Part shown: positions 1-13,389 of the stretch, in pieces | Layout: each line of letters opens with the position of its first letter | Position numbering within the stretch: the first letter of the stretch is position 1 | NCBI GenBank assembly: GCA_019914995.1 | Contig: CM034129.1 | Coordinates: forward strand, 5,531,725-5,595,724 | DNA length: 64,000 nucleotides | DNA from: Acanthochlamys bracteata | Lineage: Eukaryota > Streptophyta > Magnoliopsida > Pandanales > Velloziaceae | Direction of reading: 5' to 3' | Notes under the pieces: model-generated | What the model was told of the DNA's origin: nothing | Database searches by the model: none | The model's input: only the letters and a program-made list of their open reading frames with translations | Translations under genes and position numbers: made by a program

Positions 1-223
1 ATTAAAAAATTAATTTTGGTATGCAATATCAAAAGCAGCCTCAGCAGTCAGCAGACAAGAGGTGCCCACATTAATCATGCAGCAGCAGTAGCAGCGCCAA
101 ACATCTCTTTCTCTGTGAGGAACCCAATCATTGATCCCTAAAAAATTTTTGGGGCCAGTTTGCCAGATTTTGTAGTTAGGTTTGATAGTGACTTTTTACA
201 AAAAAATGAATTGGTATAATTAA

Positions 224-489
224 TGTTGGGAGTGTTTGATAGTGCTTATAAAATAAAGCTTTTCTAAAACGAAGAATATTTTTGTTTTTTTAAAAAATAA
301 GTTATATTTTTTTTATTTAAAAAAAATAATAAAAATATGCAATAAAAAAATCTCACTTCGTAAAATTTTTCTACACTTTCTAAATTTTTAAATAAATTTT
401 TTATATATTTATAAAATATATATTAAAAAATGTAAAATAAAAAATTGAAAAGAAGCGTCGGGGAAAAGCAATCCCAAACACCACCGTTA
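224..489. mobile_element. A+T-rich MITE, 'GTGTTTG' family copy
   Basis: The left end reads GGGAGTGTTTGATAGTGCTT and the right end, reverse-complemented, starts GGTGGTGTTTGGGATTGCTT, giving imperfect terminal inverted repeats. The interior is almost pure A/T and carries a conserved core (aaaaatatgcaataaaa, then cttcgtaaaatttttct) that recurs in many other places in the window. No target duplication could be settled. It is non-coding and therefore non-autonomous. The superfamily is not determined. Confidence 0.6.
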
Positions 490-499
490 TGAATTAGCT

Positions 500-2019
500 A
501 AAAGTGATTGCTGCTTCAACAGTGTATTAGACTTAAGCAGCTTTCATTTAGGTCTATCAAATTGCAGTAAAATATTCAAAACAAACGTTTGTGACAAATT
601 ATCTTGAGGAATTCTGAATATAACTTACTGCATGATGGAGAAAATGTCGATTTATTATGAATTCAAAGTTGGTAAAAAAACATGAAGATTTTTCCGTACC
701 ACAAAACAAAACTTGATGCCCTTTTAGATATGATAGCTAAAACTGTCCAACATGAACTTGTGTCCGCGGTGGGACAAATTTTGGCGGTCCAAATCCATCA
801 AACATTACATAGGAGCTGCTTTACTACTACAAAACGTTTAAAGAGGCGGCAAATCATAAATAAAGATGAAAAGAAAATTTAAAAGGTAGGGAAAAATCAT
901 GAGGCTGACTCTTGTTTGCGTGAAGATCTCTTGACGAGAATGAGCCAATTTGTGGTACGAAGTCCATGGATTTTGGTCCCAAATGATCTTTTGCTTGAGG
1001 TACAAACTAAATGGTACAACGGCTGGTTGTCCATTAAAGGCGTGCGAATGCTAGCTTTGAGGCTTGTGGACATTGCAAGGGCCTCGAAAAGAACCAATTT
1101 TCTGTTTTCATCTTCAGAATCTTGTAGAGCAATGCTATAACATCAAAATATCAAAAGTGAACTTTTTACTCCAACTTAAATGAGCATAACATAGAAGGTG
1201 GTTCTTATACTAAGAGTGCCATCTTCACTAGTTAGTGAGTACTGTAAACCTAACTCTTACAAGTATAATCAAACAAGATTATGTAGCCTATATATTTTAT
1301 TCTTTTATGATTAGCATTAAACTATTGAGCACGTGATTTGTCCATTCACCAACCCTAAACTCTCCTAATCTAAAAAGGGGATAAAATCAAGCTAGTATAT
1401 TCCCATGTGTAAGCTCACATCAACTCAATTATCCTATTGCACATACGCTTATTAGACTAAGTTACAACATCGAAATAACTTTCTTAACTTAGCCCTCTTT
1501 ATGATAAAATAATATAGTTTGAATCATAAATATTGGTATGATAAAATCACTCATGTCGCTTTTGCTAACAGCTTAAATTTAAAAAAGGAGGTCTAGTTCG
1601 TTTCACATAAAGAAGCATACAGAAACAGTATACTCTAGCCTCCAGATCTTTTCAAGTGACAGAACTAGTGAGCATTACTGTTTACATGAATTGTCCAAGT
1701 GCTAGCTGTAAGTGCACATATTCATACATGTGAAATACAACATTATTCTACTCTTCTCAACAGAAAGGAGCTCTCTAGCAGCTAAAAACACCAGAATAGA
1801 AGCTTGCTCAGTGCAGTAGACATTTGTGGACACGGTTTGCAGTCTTCAATAACATTCTAACACTGAGGAGAACTTGGTCATGCAACAGATGTTCCACTTT
1901 AATAACAATCTTGAAGTACGAGTTTACGAGTTCAGTGTACTGCTGGTGCCCGATAAATGTAATTTATGGAGTATAGTTTGTCATTTTGAAACAGTTTATC
2001 TGAAAGGGAATATACCACA
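500..2019. other. Downstream flank of the MORF9-like gene
   Basis: No supported gene. The part next to 2020 (roughly 1750-2019) is probably the 3' untranslated region of the MORF9-like gene, which runs leftward. Short open frames at 682-1140 on both strands have no recognisable domain, no convincing splice context and no family resemblance I can name. The rest is ordinary A+T-rich sequence. Confidence 0.4.
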
Positions 2020-3809
2020 TTAAGCTTCAGACACTGATTGAGTAGATCCCTGTGCTGGTGGTCTTCTCCATGCAGTAGAAGAACCATCCCTCCGTCGTTC
2101 GTACCTTTTTCTCTCATACTTTGAACTGCGCTGCTTTGGTTGATAAGTAGGATATGTGCATGGGATTATCTCTCCGTTGATATATTTGTCGCCTAAAATA
2201 ATAAAGGGATGCAAATGTATTCATTACCAATACATATGAATCTATGTGTATTTTTAGTACACTTTTCTTACCTCCATAATCCTTGTTTTTCACATCAATG
2301 TATGAATCTGGCAGTACCCACAGAACACCAGGCAAACCTGTAAACATGCAATGGTGGGGAGGAACCCATAAGATGCATTTTTTTCTGACTCCACAGACCA
2401 TCATCAGCTACTGAATAAAATACGCATACCCTTGAACTTCTCTGATGTTTCTTCAGATACAGTACACTGGAAACCAGTATAAGTGGTAGTACTAAATGCA
2501 TACATATTCTTCTTAGCTTCTTCCATACTGAAAACAGAAAACAAAGCTACATTATTGATCAATATCAGATATCTATGAGCTGAAAATAATTACGCAAGAG
2601 TATAAAATTAGTATGTGTAAGATTACTAAAAGAAGAAGTAAACACATGAAATGGGAGAACACTAACCTTAAAAGAAGAGAGGCAAGCTTCATTAGAAGTC
2701 TATCTAATCACCATATTTACTTAGTGCTATGCATTACTTCTTGGAAGGTACTGAAGGAACAAATTAAAAGTCTACATAATAATTCCAAACAAGTAGTCCT
2801 CCATCAAGTTCTGATTCGATCAAATATCTTCAGTATTGAAATTGACTACTGCATGAGATTGCTAATCACTTGCATAATCATAGAATTATTAAATTTTCAA
2901 AGGATATGAAAAACTACAATTAAAACTAGAAAGGAGGTCTCATGAACATGGCAATTAGGCCCTTTGCAAATATCATTTGGAGCCTTGGAATGAAATAAGA
3001 AGCTATCATCATCTCTTTTCTTATTAGGTTGAACCTCTTTACCTTTCCTGTATTTAAGAAGATATCTTCAAGGCTATTAACCATAAATATCAGTGAACTA
3101 AGCAAATAATGAATCAAATTTCAATAGTTGAAAACTGTATGAAAATACGAGTAAACAAAACATTTGCTATGTGCTCCTAGTCATGTGTTAAGATTACATT
3201 GTTCTATACTACTCTAGGAGACTCGATTTCCGCAAGAAACACTAAGTACCATGATAAACGCGCCAATTCCCTTTTCATTACTATGACACCTCCAGAAGAA
3301 AATCAAACATTTGTTACTTCTCCAAACAGCCGGTTACATAAATAACAAAATTGAAGACTTAACATCCAAAATTCTAGTGCTATTTCCACCTCTACATCAA
3401 GGTGAGATCTAACACATAAAAATTACACCAACCATTGAACATATTAGCAACAAAATTAACTACAAACACAAATCTTTTACCTTCCAAGAACAGTGGCGAG
3501 GGTGTTGAGATAAGTCTCAATCATCTGGTCACGAGTTGGCGCAGGGTCCTTAGGGAACTCCATAACTATCAACCAGTGGTTATAATCACAACCCGGTAAC
3601 ATTATCGTTTCTCTATCGCCAGTTCCGCCAGTTGTTGCCGATGCCGCTGCTCTTACCGTCGTCAGACGCCGCCCCGATGATAAACTTCCCGCCACCGGCT
3701 TCTTCCATGACCGGAGAGAGATGAATCTCGGCTTAGGTTTCGCGGGAGAAGAAGAAGGAAGGAGGGTTTTGGGGTGGAGGAGAGATGAAGAAGAGCTCAG
3801 TGTTGCCAT
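2020..3809 (-). CDS. MORF9: MORF9-like multiple organellar RNA editing factor, plastid
   Basis: The minus-strand CDS joins four exons: 3481-3809, 2430-2527, 2272-2337 and 2020-2192 (666 nt, 221 aa). All introns are GT-AG and all phases close. Residues 1 to about 60 are Ser/Arg-rich and acid-poor, as in a plastid transit peptide. The MORF box follows: [19 protein letters not shown] near residues 67-85, then [46 protein letters not shown] and [17 protein letters not shown]. These blocks match the MORF9/RIP9 member of the family rather than MORF2. MORF proteins bind PPR editing factors and are needed for C-to-U editing of plastid transcripts. The tail after about residue 185 is Arg/Lys-rich and variable, as is usual. 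An in-frame ATG 11 codons upstream (3842) exists, but 3809 gives the typical MA-Ser transit start. Intron 1 is long (953 bp); the others are 79 and 92 bp. Confidence 0.95.
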
Positions 3810-3859
3810 TGGAATTGGAGAAAATTGGTGAATGGAATGCAATTGACTAAAAGGGGTTT

Positions 3860-6800
3860 TAGGGAAGCGATAAGATTTTGGTTTTGAGGGTTTACATATA
3901 GAGGAGTCAGGAGTGGAGTATATGGATATATTTTTCTTATGGTGTTTCTTTTTGAAGGTAAAGAAAAAGCTTCTAGTTTGTTGGGTTTAAATTTTTTTCC
4001 ACATTAAAATATTAACGGATTTATTAATTAAATAAAAATTAATTTGCATCGTTAAAAGCTGTATGTATTATCTTTTAATCGTATAAAATGGTAAGTGATA
4101 ACTACTTACCAAGATCTAATATATATTAACATTCACACAATCAATTGCAACAACATTTATTTTTTATTAGCTTATAATATCATTAACTAGGAAATACATT
4201 TAACGGACATTTGGCATTAATTTTCGTATGATTATTTCAAATAAACACATAGCCTTCTCAATATGTCTTCTTTCAGTATTCTACTGAATTTTAAAAAATT
4301 TTTAAAAGTATAGAAAAATTGTATGATAATATTTTTATATGTATACATTTACTTAGTCTTTTAGCTAAGAAAGTCAAACTCGTTTCTAAAAAAATTTCTC
4401 AAAATATACTTCATTTAGAAAAACTCTATTTCATAAACACTCCCAACTATTCTTTAGTTTAAGGTCAAAGTTCACTTAGTTCAAATCTATTTATTTCTAA
4501 TTGGTAATTATTATTCAAACTTGTATGTCATAAATAATATTCATTTAGTAAAGTTAATGTGTTGCTTATTTAATATTAAGAATAACATCACAATAAGAGT
4601 ATAGTTGACGGATCCGGACTACACCGCCTGGAATGATTGGAAAATTATCTATCTAGAAACAAAATCGGTTCGAATTGTCATCAAACTGATTTTATAGCCG
4701 ACTAGATATGATCAGGTCTATCCAAACAAGTTTTGAATTGACCCGTCGGTCACGTCGGATAGATCGACTTGAAATAATTAAAATTAAGAATTTAAGATAC
4801 ATGTTCTTCTTTTTCGGATGCTCTCGAAAAACTATTTTTCTTCTTCTTTTCTTAACAGATCTTTTGACCTCCGATCCTAACGACAGAGTTGAGACTTCGT
4901 AAGTATGACAAGATTGTTAAAATCAAAAGTTTAGGTAGGATCATTTTGTCTGAATAGGATTGTAAAATTAAAATTTTAAATTAAAATCGTAAAAATTATA
5001 TACCGATAAATTTTAAATAAGATTTTATTTATACCATTAAAAATCTTTTATAAAAGTTTTTAAAACCTCAAAAAAGATTTTAATACATTAAAAATTTTAG
5101 AGAAATCTCTTTTAAATTTTATAATAAACACCTTAGTTTTACAGAAAACTCTCAAGTTATAATTTTAAAGAAAACCCCTTTAAATTAAAAACCTTTTAAT
5201 CTTACAGAAACTGTCTCAAGTTTTAGTTAATTATAAAAAATCCTCTCAAGTTGAAATCGTTAAAAAAAAGGCGATATTACTAATTTTACGATTAAAATCG
5301 CAATCCGAATGCGACTATACTCAAGAAAAAAAATTATGTTTAGACTATTTTGGTTATGTAAAATTGTAAGATTTTTAAGATTTAATTCTTACTTTTAACA
5401 ACAATCCGTATGGACGCACTCTGGCCCTAGCGTGACTTTAACTCGTCCCGCATAACAACAATAGAGAGAGCAATAGTGGCGTAGAATGAGAAGAAGAAGA
5501 TCAAATGATAGTGTAGAAAGAAAGTGTGATTATGGTGCCGGTAAGGGTGATCGATGAATTGAGGCAAACGATATATAGAGTAGGAAGGTAAAACACATTT
5601 TTCTCACTATCAATTGGTTTTGAGAAAAATTATAAGTTCGTCATATGTAGGCTAAATCTAATTTTGTTATCCATATTATTCAGATCTTTCATGGTTCGCT
5701 TTATTTTAAAGTAAAAAAGCCACTTCATTTCAGAGTAGATAGTCCGTTTCATTTAAGAACAATTGTCTACTATATTATATCACAAGTAGCTTATTTTATT
5801 TCAGGATAAATAGTCCGTTATATCCAAATTCATTACAGAACAAGTATTCCTCATCAGTTAAATTTAAATAAAATAAAATGCTTTACTGAAGGACATCTGT
5901 TAAGAAAATTTCAATTTCATATTACTCATCAATAACCTGAAATTATATTTTTAAAAACTTGGTCTCACTTATCTTATTGCTAATTGCTTTTGACGAGAAT
6001 CCTAAGTTGATCATAGTCAACGATAATTTATGACGAATTAGCCAAATCAGGAGTTAGGAGACGACGACGCAGTGAACGAAAAGAAAAAGGTTAAGAGTTA
6101 GGTTTTGGCAATAGTTCACAACTTATTACATATTTATAGCGTGACACATGATATATATTAGATTCGAACATCATATTTTTATGATAATAACAATGTCAGA
6201 ATATGGTGATTTAAGTGTTGATAACCATTTTCTTATCCTTTTTTCTAAATTTTTTTTGTTGGTTCTAAATAATAATCTACCATTCTTCTTCTTTTTCTTC
6301 TTTTCGTTATTTTTTTTTTCAATTTTGGACCAAAAGACAAGATAGAGAAGTAAATACAACCCCAAATATTTAAATAATAATACCAAATATTATACATACA
6401 AGATCATGACATATGGTTGAGAGTCTATATTTTACGTGATAACTCGGGCAACATTAAACATGCGATTAAGCCTAATTAGATCCCGTGCAGTACCGTCTGT
6501 CAATATTTTTATTGAAATTTTATAAGCACACAGTCATCATCCTATTTTTTGTAATTTTCTTCTTAAACAGGATTGTCAGCATGTTCATCCTCTATTCTAG
6601 ATAATTACTCTTTTTAAACTTCTTAATATTATATTTGGTTTCTATGAAAAGAGAATATATGTAAATTATGGTACCGTTTGATATTCATAGGGTAACTTAG
6701 ACATAATGAAAAATAGTACCGTCTCAGACACACGTACAGCTAAAATATTTCAAACTTATCTATATAATCAAAATAGGAAATAGTATGAGGAAAAAATATT

Positions 6801-9690
6801 ATAAAAGAGAAAGAAAAAAACTTAAATCAGAATCAAATAGGAAATGGCCGAAGTAGTCATCACCATGGGATATCGATGATTGCTATTTGTCCTGCCTTGT
6901 TCTTACGAAACTTTAAAGTTGACCCATGCTCAAAATTTCTACCAATGCCGATGTATCCATTTATCCGTGGCAATATATGATCGGTCCAAAAATCTAATCT
7001 AAAACTAATCTATTTAAATCGAATTTGGAATGGTTTCAAATAAATTATAAATAGGGCTGATAAAATAAAAACAGGTTGTGGTCATTTTCGGATCATTACA
7101 TTATTAAAATATAATATGTTGATGAGTTTTCTTCTTCACTCTTATGTTTTTATATCACATTTCTTCAGCCACTCATCGTATCTCTTCTTCTTTCCCCGCC
7201 GCTCGTTGAACTCTTCTTCTTCCCGAGCTACGTGTTGAAATCTCTTCATCACAGATTTACCTTTGCCGCTCTATAAATCTATGTTGCTGCGCGTTTGAAT
7301 CTCCTCTCCCTTCGTGCTTCAAATCTCTTCTTTTGTTAGGAATATTTTTTTGGCAATTAGTTTGTCAACACTGTTTTCTTTTTCATTTCTGTTTGCTTTT
7401 TGTTTTCGAAATTATTGATACTAGTGAAAGTGATATCTATTATGGAGATGATACACTATGGAAAAGTTGTAGAAGAGAGTAAGTCTCTTTTTAATTGGTG
7501 AAGAACAATAATCTAGCACATAACTTAATACTACTTATAATGAACTTAAAGAATGTTGCTCTTCAGCACATAACTTTAGGTGTTTACTTTTAAAATATGT
7601 TTAAGTGTTTACTTGTTTACAACTCATTCTTTTGTTAGAAAAATATTTAAAATTGTTATTACTGAATAATGCATCATTCGTTAATTTAATTGAAGCAAAT
7701 TTTTTTTATTATTTGCATATAATTGGATAGGATAAGATTTTCAATAACAGTTCATTTCATTTACCTTATCTTCTATTATTTTTTATATGTCAATCAACAA
7801 AGTTTTTATTATTGAACTTATATCCAAGATATATCGGAGAAGAAACACAAATTTTCTATGAATGTATCTGAATTTACATGGAATAGTCAATGTGAAAATT
7901 TCGGAACAGAAAATAAAGCGAGTTTGGATGGGAGCCATGCGACACGACTAACTAAAATAGGAAAACGTAAACGGAGGCTTATCTCGGAGATTTAGAAACA
8001 CTTTCAATTTCTTTCTCTTGATTCAACTGAAAAATAAAAATATAATTGTAAATAATATTGTGCTACTTACTTGGCAGACAATTAATGTACTTGTAAATTA
8101 AAATGCCACATAAAGATATGTGCTAGGAGGGGCATAAGAGATCTAGGACAATTGGTTCTTCAATAAAATATTAACGTTATGTTTTCGGCTGAGGAAATTT
8201 TGATCATAACAAATTTAGAGAATTATTGGATGCTACTAATTATACATGATGTCTTTTTATTTTACTGAACTTGCTAGATTTAGTATTGTATTTCAATATT
8301 TGCGAAAGAATATATTTGTGCAAGATTGTAAAGAAGAGAAAAGAGTAGGATTCACTCTACGATCGAAGGTTTCTTGGTAGAATATATTTGATTTTTGATT
8401 TGTGGTCTTTTTTGACAACTAATGGTATACTTCTTAACTACACATTTTATTTATAAGGATTGACAATTGTATAAGAGATTTTGAAATTTGCGTCTACATC
8501 TTCTATTATAATGGTATTTTTTTAGCCGAGAAATTTTTTATCTTTTTATAACATTGGTGCATAGTTGGAGATATTTTTGATTACTTTGAAAAATGCTACC
8601 GTGACTTATAGTGATTATTTCTGTATTAGATGTTGTCCACAGATTTTTAATTTAATTATGTAAGAGAGTTTGATGGAAACAGATATAGTTATTTGTAAGA
8701 ATGTTAAACATGTGAAAGGATCACAAGCAAGTAAGCAATAATTTGTTGATTGTATTAAGTACAGTTCGCTTGATGATAAAAAAGTTTGAGACAAGATATT
8801 CCAACAAGATGGAATTTCATATTTACGATGCTTGGCACTGTTATTTATTTTGTTCACATTTTCTCGCATTTATAGATTTCTAACTATACTCATTATCCTA
8901 TTCGTGGTGAGTGCGAAAAAGCTAAATGCTTGTGCAAGTTCTTTTAGAAATTTTAATAGCTTCACATATTTTTTCTCTGGTACAAAATATTTCATTATCA
9001 ATTATATTTTTCAGCAATTTTACTGTACATTAAATTTGAAAGTAGTTATGTTTGATTATGATATTTATATTAAACTTATAACAGAGAGTATATACTCTAA
9101 ATATCAAAAGTATTGTACAGTTTCTACTTGATTGTGGCCATTGCAATTATTTTTTTATCTAAAATATAAATTCAATTTTGTGGAATGGTCTTACAAGTAA
9201 TTATATGGCAGTGGAGGAGATGGTGAGTTTAAAATATGATGGATGCATTTGTAACTTTTCTTTAAAAAAAATGCTTAAGAAAAACAAAGGCAAAATGATA
9301 TGACTTTTTTTTTCCCACGTACCAACTAAAGGTATTGGATCATCTTTTTATTATAATATTGATGAGTTTTAATATTTAATAGAAACATGTAAATTCTTAT
9401 AAACAAGTTATTAAACCATTTTTGCTTTTACATTATATGATCATATTTTAACAAATCTTATTATAATTTCAAATAATATTGTTATAATATTTGTTTTAAA
9501 TATTTGATTTATGTAAAAGTGAATGTGTTGTATAAAAATCAGAACTTGATCTATATTTGAATGAACTAGAATGAAAAGAGATATCGATTTGAATATCTTG
9601 ACATATTAGAAAGTCAATGACTATAGATATCCATAGCCTCTATGGCTCATACTTAATATACTAATTTTAACTGTGGCATCGGAAAAAGCA
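3860..9690. other. Gene-poor A+T-rich intergenic region
   Basis: No open frame with recognisable homology. About 5040-5270 is a run of decayed repeats of a unit resembling aaaaacctctcaagtt. About 7140-7330 is a pyrimidine-rich stretch that looks like a 5' leader but is followed by no coding frame I can identify. The frames at 8615-8869 (minus) and 8832-9131 (plus) overlap each other, are Phe/Ile/Tyr-rich and are most likely chance products of A+T bias. Confidence 0.45.
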
Positions 9691-9694
9691 CTTA

Positions 9695-12626
9695 AGGCGT
9701 GTTTCAAATGTCCGTAACTGAGTGACGTGAAAGTGAAAAGTGAAAAGTGAAGTTTCTTGAAAAATGAGTTGGAAGTAGTTCAGTTTTTGTGTTTCAATGA
9801 TTTTGAAAGTGAAGTTCAGATTTTGTGTTTCAATTACTTTTGAAAGTGAGTTGAAAATAAAGTTCAATTTTGTGTGTTTCAATTGCATTTGAAAATAGAA
9901 CTAAACTAAATTAAAAGTGATATAATATTATAAATAAAAATAATAAAAATAATAAATCTAGCTAATTATTTTTTAGATAAGATTTAATCATATCTACCTA
10001 TATAAAATTTAATAATTTTATACCTACTCAATTAACAAAATACTTATATATTGTATACTAAATTTATTATTTAAATATATAATTTTTGAATAATAATAAT
10101 AATAACAATACAAATAGTAAATTTATAAGTATGATTTATAACAAAATATAACCAAATAAAAAAATTAGCAATATAACATTAACTGGCACAAAATATATCA
10201 AACTTATATTACGTAATATCATCAATATACTTGCTAGAAAATATATTACACATGACTAAAACTAATATCAAAATTGACATTACAATATGACAAACCACAT
10301 AATATATCATATTTATATTATAATTATATTACAATATACATACCACAAAATATATAATAATTTTAAACACTAATATTATATTTGGTATTATAATATTATA
10401 TACTACAAAATATGTCAGACGGTATTATACTAACGTTCCATATCTCCTACCTCAAAATAACACATTTCACATAACATACATTTACAAAAAGCATAACACA
10501 AACTTAACACTTAGGTTTCCATTCAGTGGCCACAAAATATGTCATCCAACTTTTTCGTGACTCATCATCTCTTGCAAGAAACATTCGAGCATTTATGTCA
10601 TCTCGCATTAGATGCTCAAAAGCTTGCTCATTTAATCGTCAATGAAATCTCCTTTTAACTTCTGGAGAGCATAAAAAATAGCTTTGCCGTAATCTCTATT
10701 CAGAGCTGCACCAATTGCATCAGCCATTCTATTGACCCCAGCAATCAAAGCTAATAAAGATGATTCGTTGACATGTCCACGTTTACAACTTTATTTAAGT
10801 AGCCAACGCACCCTACAGCGATAACATGATACTATTACTTTTCCAACTTCAGTTTATATGGTGAAGTAAAACATTAAAAAACTAAAGATTATAACATTAC
10901 AAATTCCATAATCTGACAGCAATAAATTTACAAACTGACAAAATTAAAAAACAAGCAACTTCTAAGAAACAAGACTCATTGAAGAGCTGGTTAGATAAAT
11001 AACTTGGCAAATCTATCAAAAAGGAGTAGGGACATCTACACAACTAAATATTCCTTAATGTGAAGACAACAACATAGATAGTAAACAAAAATGCAAGGCT
11101 CAACAAGACAACATAAAAGGACATACAATTTTCTTGTTGCTTTCAATAATTAAATCAAGAATAGATAAAAAGAATAGGATACATCTCACTTATGTTTCTT
11201 CTTCTTTAAGTCATCTAGTCATAGTAGCAACCAATTAAAGACATCAACAGAATATGACAGCAACTCAGTTGGGATAGATTAACATGTAAGTAGAAATTAT
11301 TGAAGAAGGTAATGCCAAACAAGCTCTGTTGGAAGTAAGCATTCGATAAGAGTGGAAACACATATGCTAGCTAACTAAAGACTAATAAGAATGTATTCAC
11401 AAGAAAATCAAATGAATTACTAATACAAATGTAATGATCAAAGCTACAACTATTAAAAAATGGAGGGATTAGTGCACAAAAAGAGTCAAGCCAAAACAGT
11501 CATAAAATGGCATAAGATTTTCATTTACCGTGACATATTCAGTATCATTTTGCTCCAAACAAAAGGCAGTCTTCATCAAGCAACCAAACACTACTTTCCC
11601 ACAAAATCATCATAAAATTACATTCACAAGCTAGATAACTCAACCTAACATCTATTTCCCAAAAAAAAAAAAAAAAAACAACAACAGAAAAAAAAAATCC
11701 GTCGTGACTTTCAAACTGTCCTACTCAAAATACAAAATCAAACTTTTCGAAGGTGAAAACAACAAGAAGAAGCGATACATAGCATATCCAATGAATTTAA
11801 CCTTTCATCACTTGGTTTTTATTTTAGAAAAAACAATTCAGACATTGGGTAGACAATAGAGATCATTAGACTTTCACCAAATTGCTAACACGAAAAATTA
11901 TTTCCTCGATCACCTTGTGGACCAATTAACAGAACAGAACTTCAAAAATCATATTCTCTTAACAAGTTGAGTAACTCTACTATTTATAATAAGTTGGATC
12001 AATCAATGCCTATAATCAAAAACGAAATTTTGTTTCAACAAAGATTCATCCAGATCAAGAAAGAAATTCAACAAATAATTTTAAAAAAACGAGAATTCTC
12101 AGATCCGCACCTCACTTTGCTTCGAAAACAAGTACTCTACTTGGAAGTTCTTGACAAATTTATCCTACAAGTAGATCACAGCGTTGAGCAGTAGATCCCG
12201 TGAAAAACAAATATATTCTGTGAAAACGGAGGGAGATCTACAATGCTAGACAGATCTAGCGAAAACCGAATGTACGACGTTTAGAGATTTACAGAAAGCC
12301 AACACGAAATAGATCTAGCGAAACGCTAGCGCTGGAGAGAAATGGCGAAGCTGACGAGGAGAAGATCGACGAAGTTGGAGAGGTGGCACGGAGTCGAGTG
12401 GAGAAGAAGAACCACAGAGCCGAGTAGAGAAGAAAAATGAAAAAAAAATAAAGTGAGTGGAAAGTGTGCTCAGTGGGAACGCAATAAATGAGAGGAACTG
12501 GAGTTACACGAGTGTTGAACTCGGAACTTCAGTTCCGAGTTCAACGTACAAACTGAAACACGAGAAGTGCTTGGAACTCCAATTCTGGCGGGAGAAACTG
12601 GAGTTTCACGCACTTGAAACACGCCC
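9695..12626 (-). mobile_element. PIF/Harbinger-like element (2.93 kb), non-functional
   Basis: The ends are inverted repeats: the left end starts AGGCGTGTTTCAAATG and the right end ends TTGAAACACGCCC. Both sides are flanked by TTA (9692-9694 and 12627-12629), the 3-bp TWA target duplication typical of PIF/Harbinger. Subterminal sequences on both sides match the 295-296-bp MITEs at 41053 and 51728. Inside, the minus strand carries a broken Myb/SANT-like ORF1 remnant (10506-10785). I see no transposase (DDE) frame, so the element cannot move by itself. Much of the interior (about 9900-10450) is A/T-rich filler. The orientation given is that of the ORF1 remnant. Confidence 0.8.
10506..10785 (-). 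pseudogene. Broken Myb/SANT-like ORF1 fragment of a Harbinger element
   Basis: Reading the minus strand, one frame gives NESSLLALIAGVNRMADAIG followed by AALNRDYGKAIFYALQKLKG and a stop after DFIDD. A one-base shift restores an open frame reading LNEQAFEHLMRDDINARMF, then LARDDESRKSWMTYFVATEW. The pattern of an amphipathic helix followed by F-L-A-x(5)-R-x-x-W resembles the C-terminal region of plant Myb/SANT-like proteins encoded as the second ORF of PIF/Harbinger transposons. The N-terminal DNA-binding domain is not visible. The frameshift and missing upstream part make it a pseudogene. The family call is inferred from pattern and from the TTA-flanked terminal repeats around it. Confidence 0.55.
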
Positions 12627-12804
12627 TTAGTATTAGGAGCGAGTAATTATCAACAAAGGAGTGCTCCAGGCCAGATGACCCGGTTATTAAGGCCCAAGCC
12701 CATAACATTAGTCAAATTGATCAAAGCTCTTACCAGGCCTATTGCCGTAATATATAACGGGGCCAATTTGGACCCATCTGGTCCAACGAAAGCTAACCGA
12801 AAGG

Positions 12805-13032
12805 AAGGAAGTCCTTATAAAATAAATTTTTTTATAATTAAAAATATTTTTTTAAAAAAATAAGTTTTATATTTTTATTTTTAAAATAATAATAAAAATA
12901 TATAATAAAAAAATTTTATTTCGTAAAACTTTTATATAATTTTTAAATTTTTAAATAAATTATATATATATTTATAAAATATATATTAAAAAGAAAAAAT
13001 TAAAAAAATAGCTTTTCAAAAACGAAATCATA
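12805..13032. mobile_element. A+T-rich MITE, 'GTGTTTG' family copy
   Basis: Contains the family core (aaaaatatataataaaa, tttcgtaaaacttttat, ttaaatttttaaataaat) in the same order as the copies at 224, 19962 and 41452, and ends in aaatagcttttcaaaaacg. The terminal repeats are degraded. Confidence 0.5.
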
Positions 13033-13389
13033 ATCACACATAACTACTGCTTCACCGGGTCCTCGCTATTTCTCATCTTCACGGCGACCCTTCCGTCTTC
13101 TCCACCTGTTGTACCGTCTCTCTTTCTCCTGCACACCTCAGTCACTCCCATTACCACACCGTTGTCATCATAATCATCATCATCACCATCTTTCTCTAAA
13201 CCATTCCCTAAGTCATCCTGCGAGTCATTCTCCCGCCCTCTCCTCTCTCCTTCACGCCGCTTCTCTAGTCCCCGCAATTCCCTCGCCTTCACTTCCCGCA
13301 CCGCCGCTCTGCGATATTTCATTCGCTCCGATCCATTAGAGTTCCATCGAACTCCCACGTTCTCTGCGTGTCTTCTGGCGCCGGCCACG

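Noticed and set aside
682-1140. Short ORFs on both strands left of MORF9
   Set aside because: They overlap on opposite strands, have no recognisable domain and show no splice support.
13044-13388. 114-codon minus-strand ORF rich in Arg, Glu and Asp
   Set aside because: Composition results from C/T-rich sequence and a tcatcatca repeat. It overlaps the likely leader of the plus-strand fragments at 13390.
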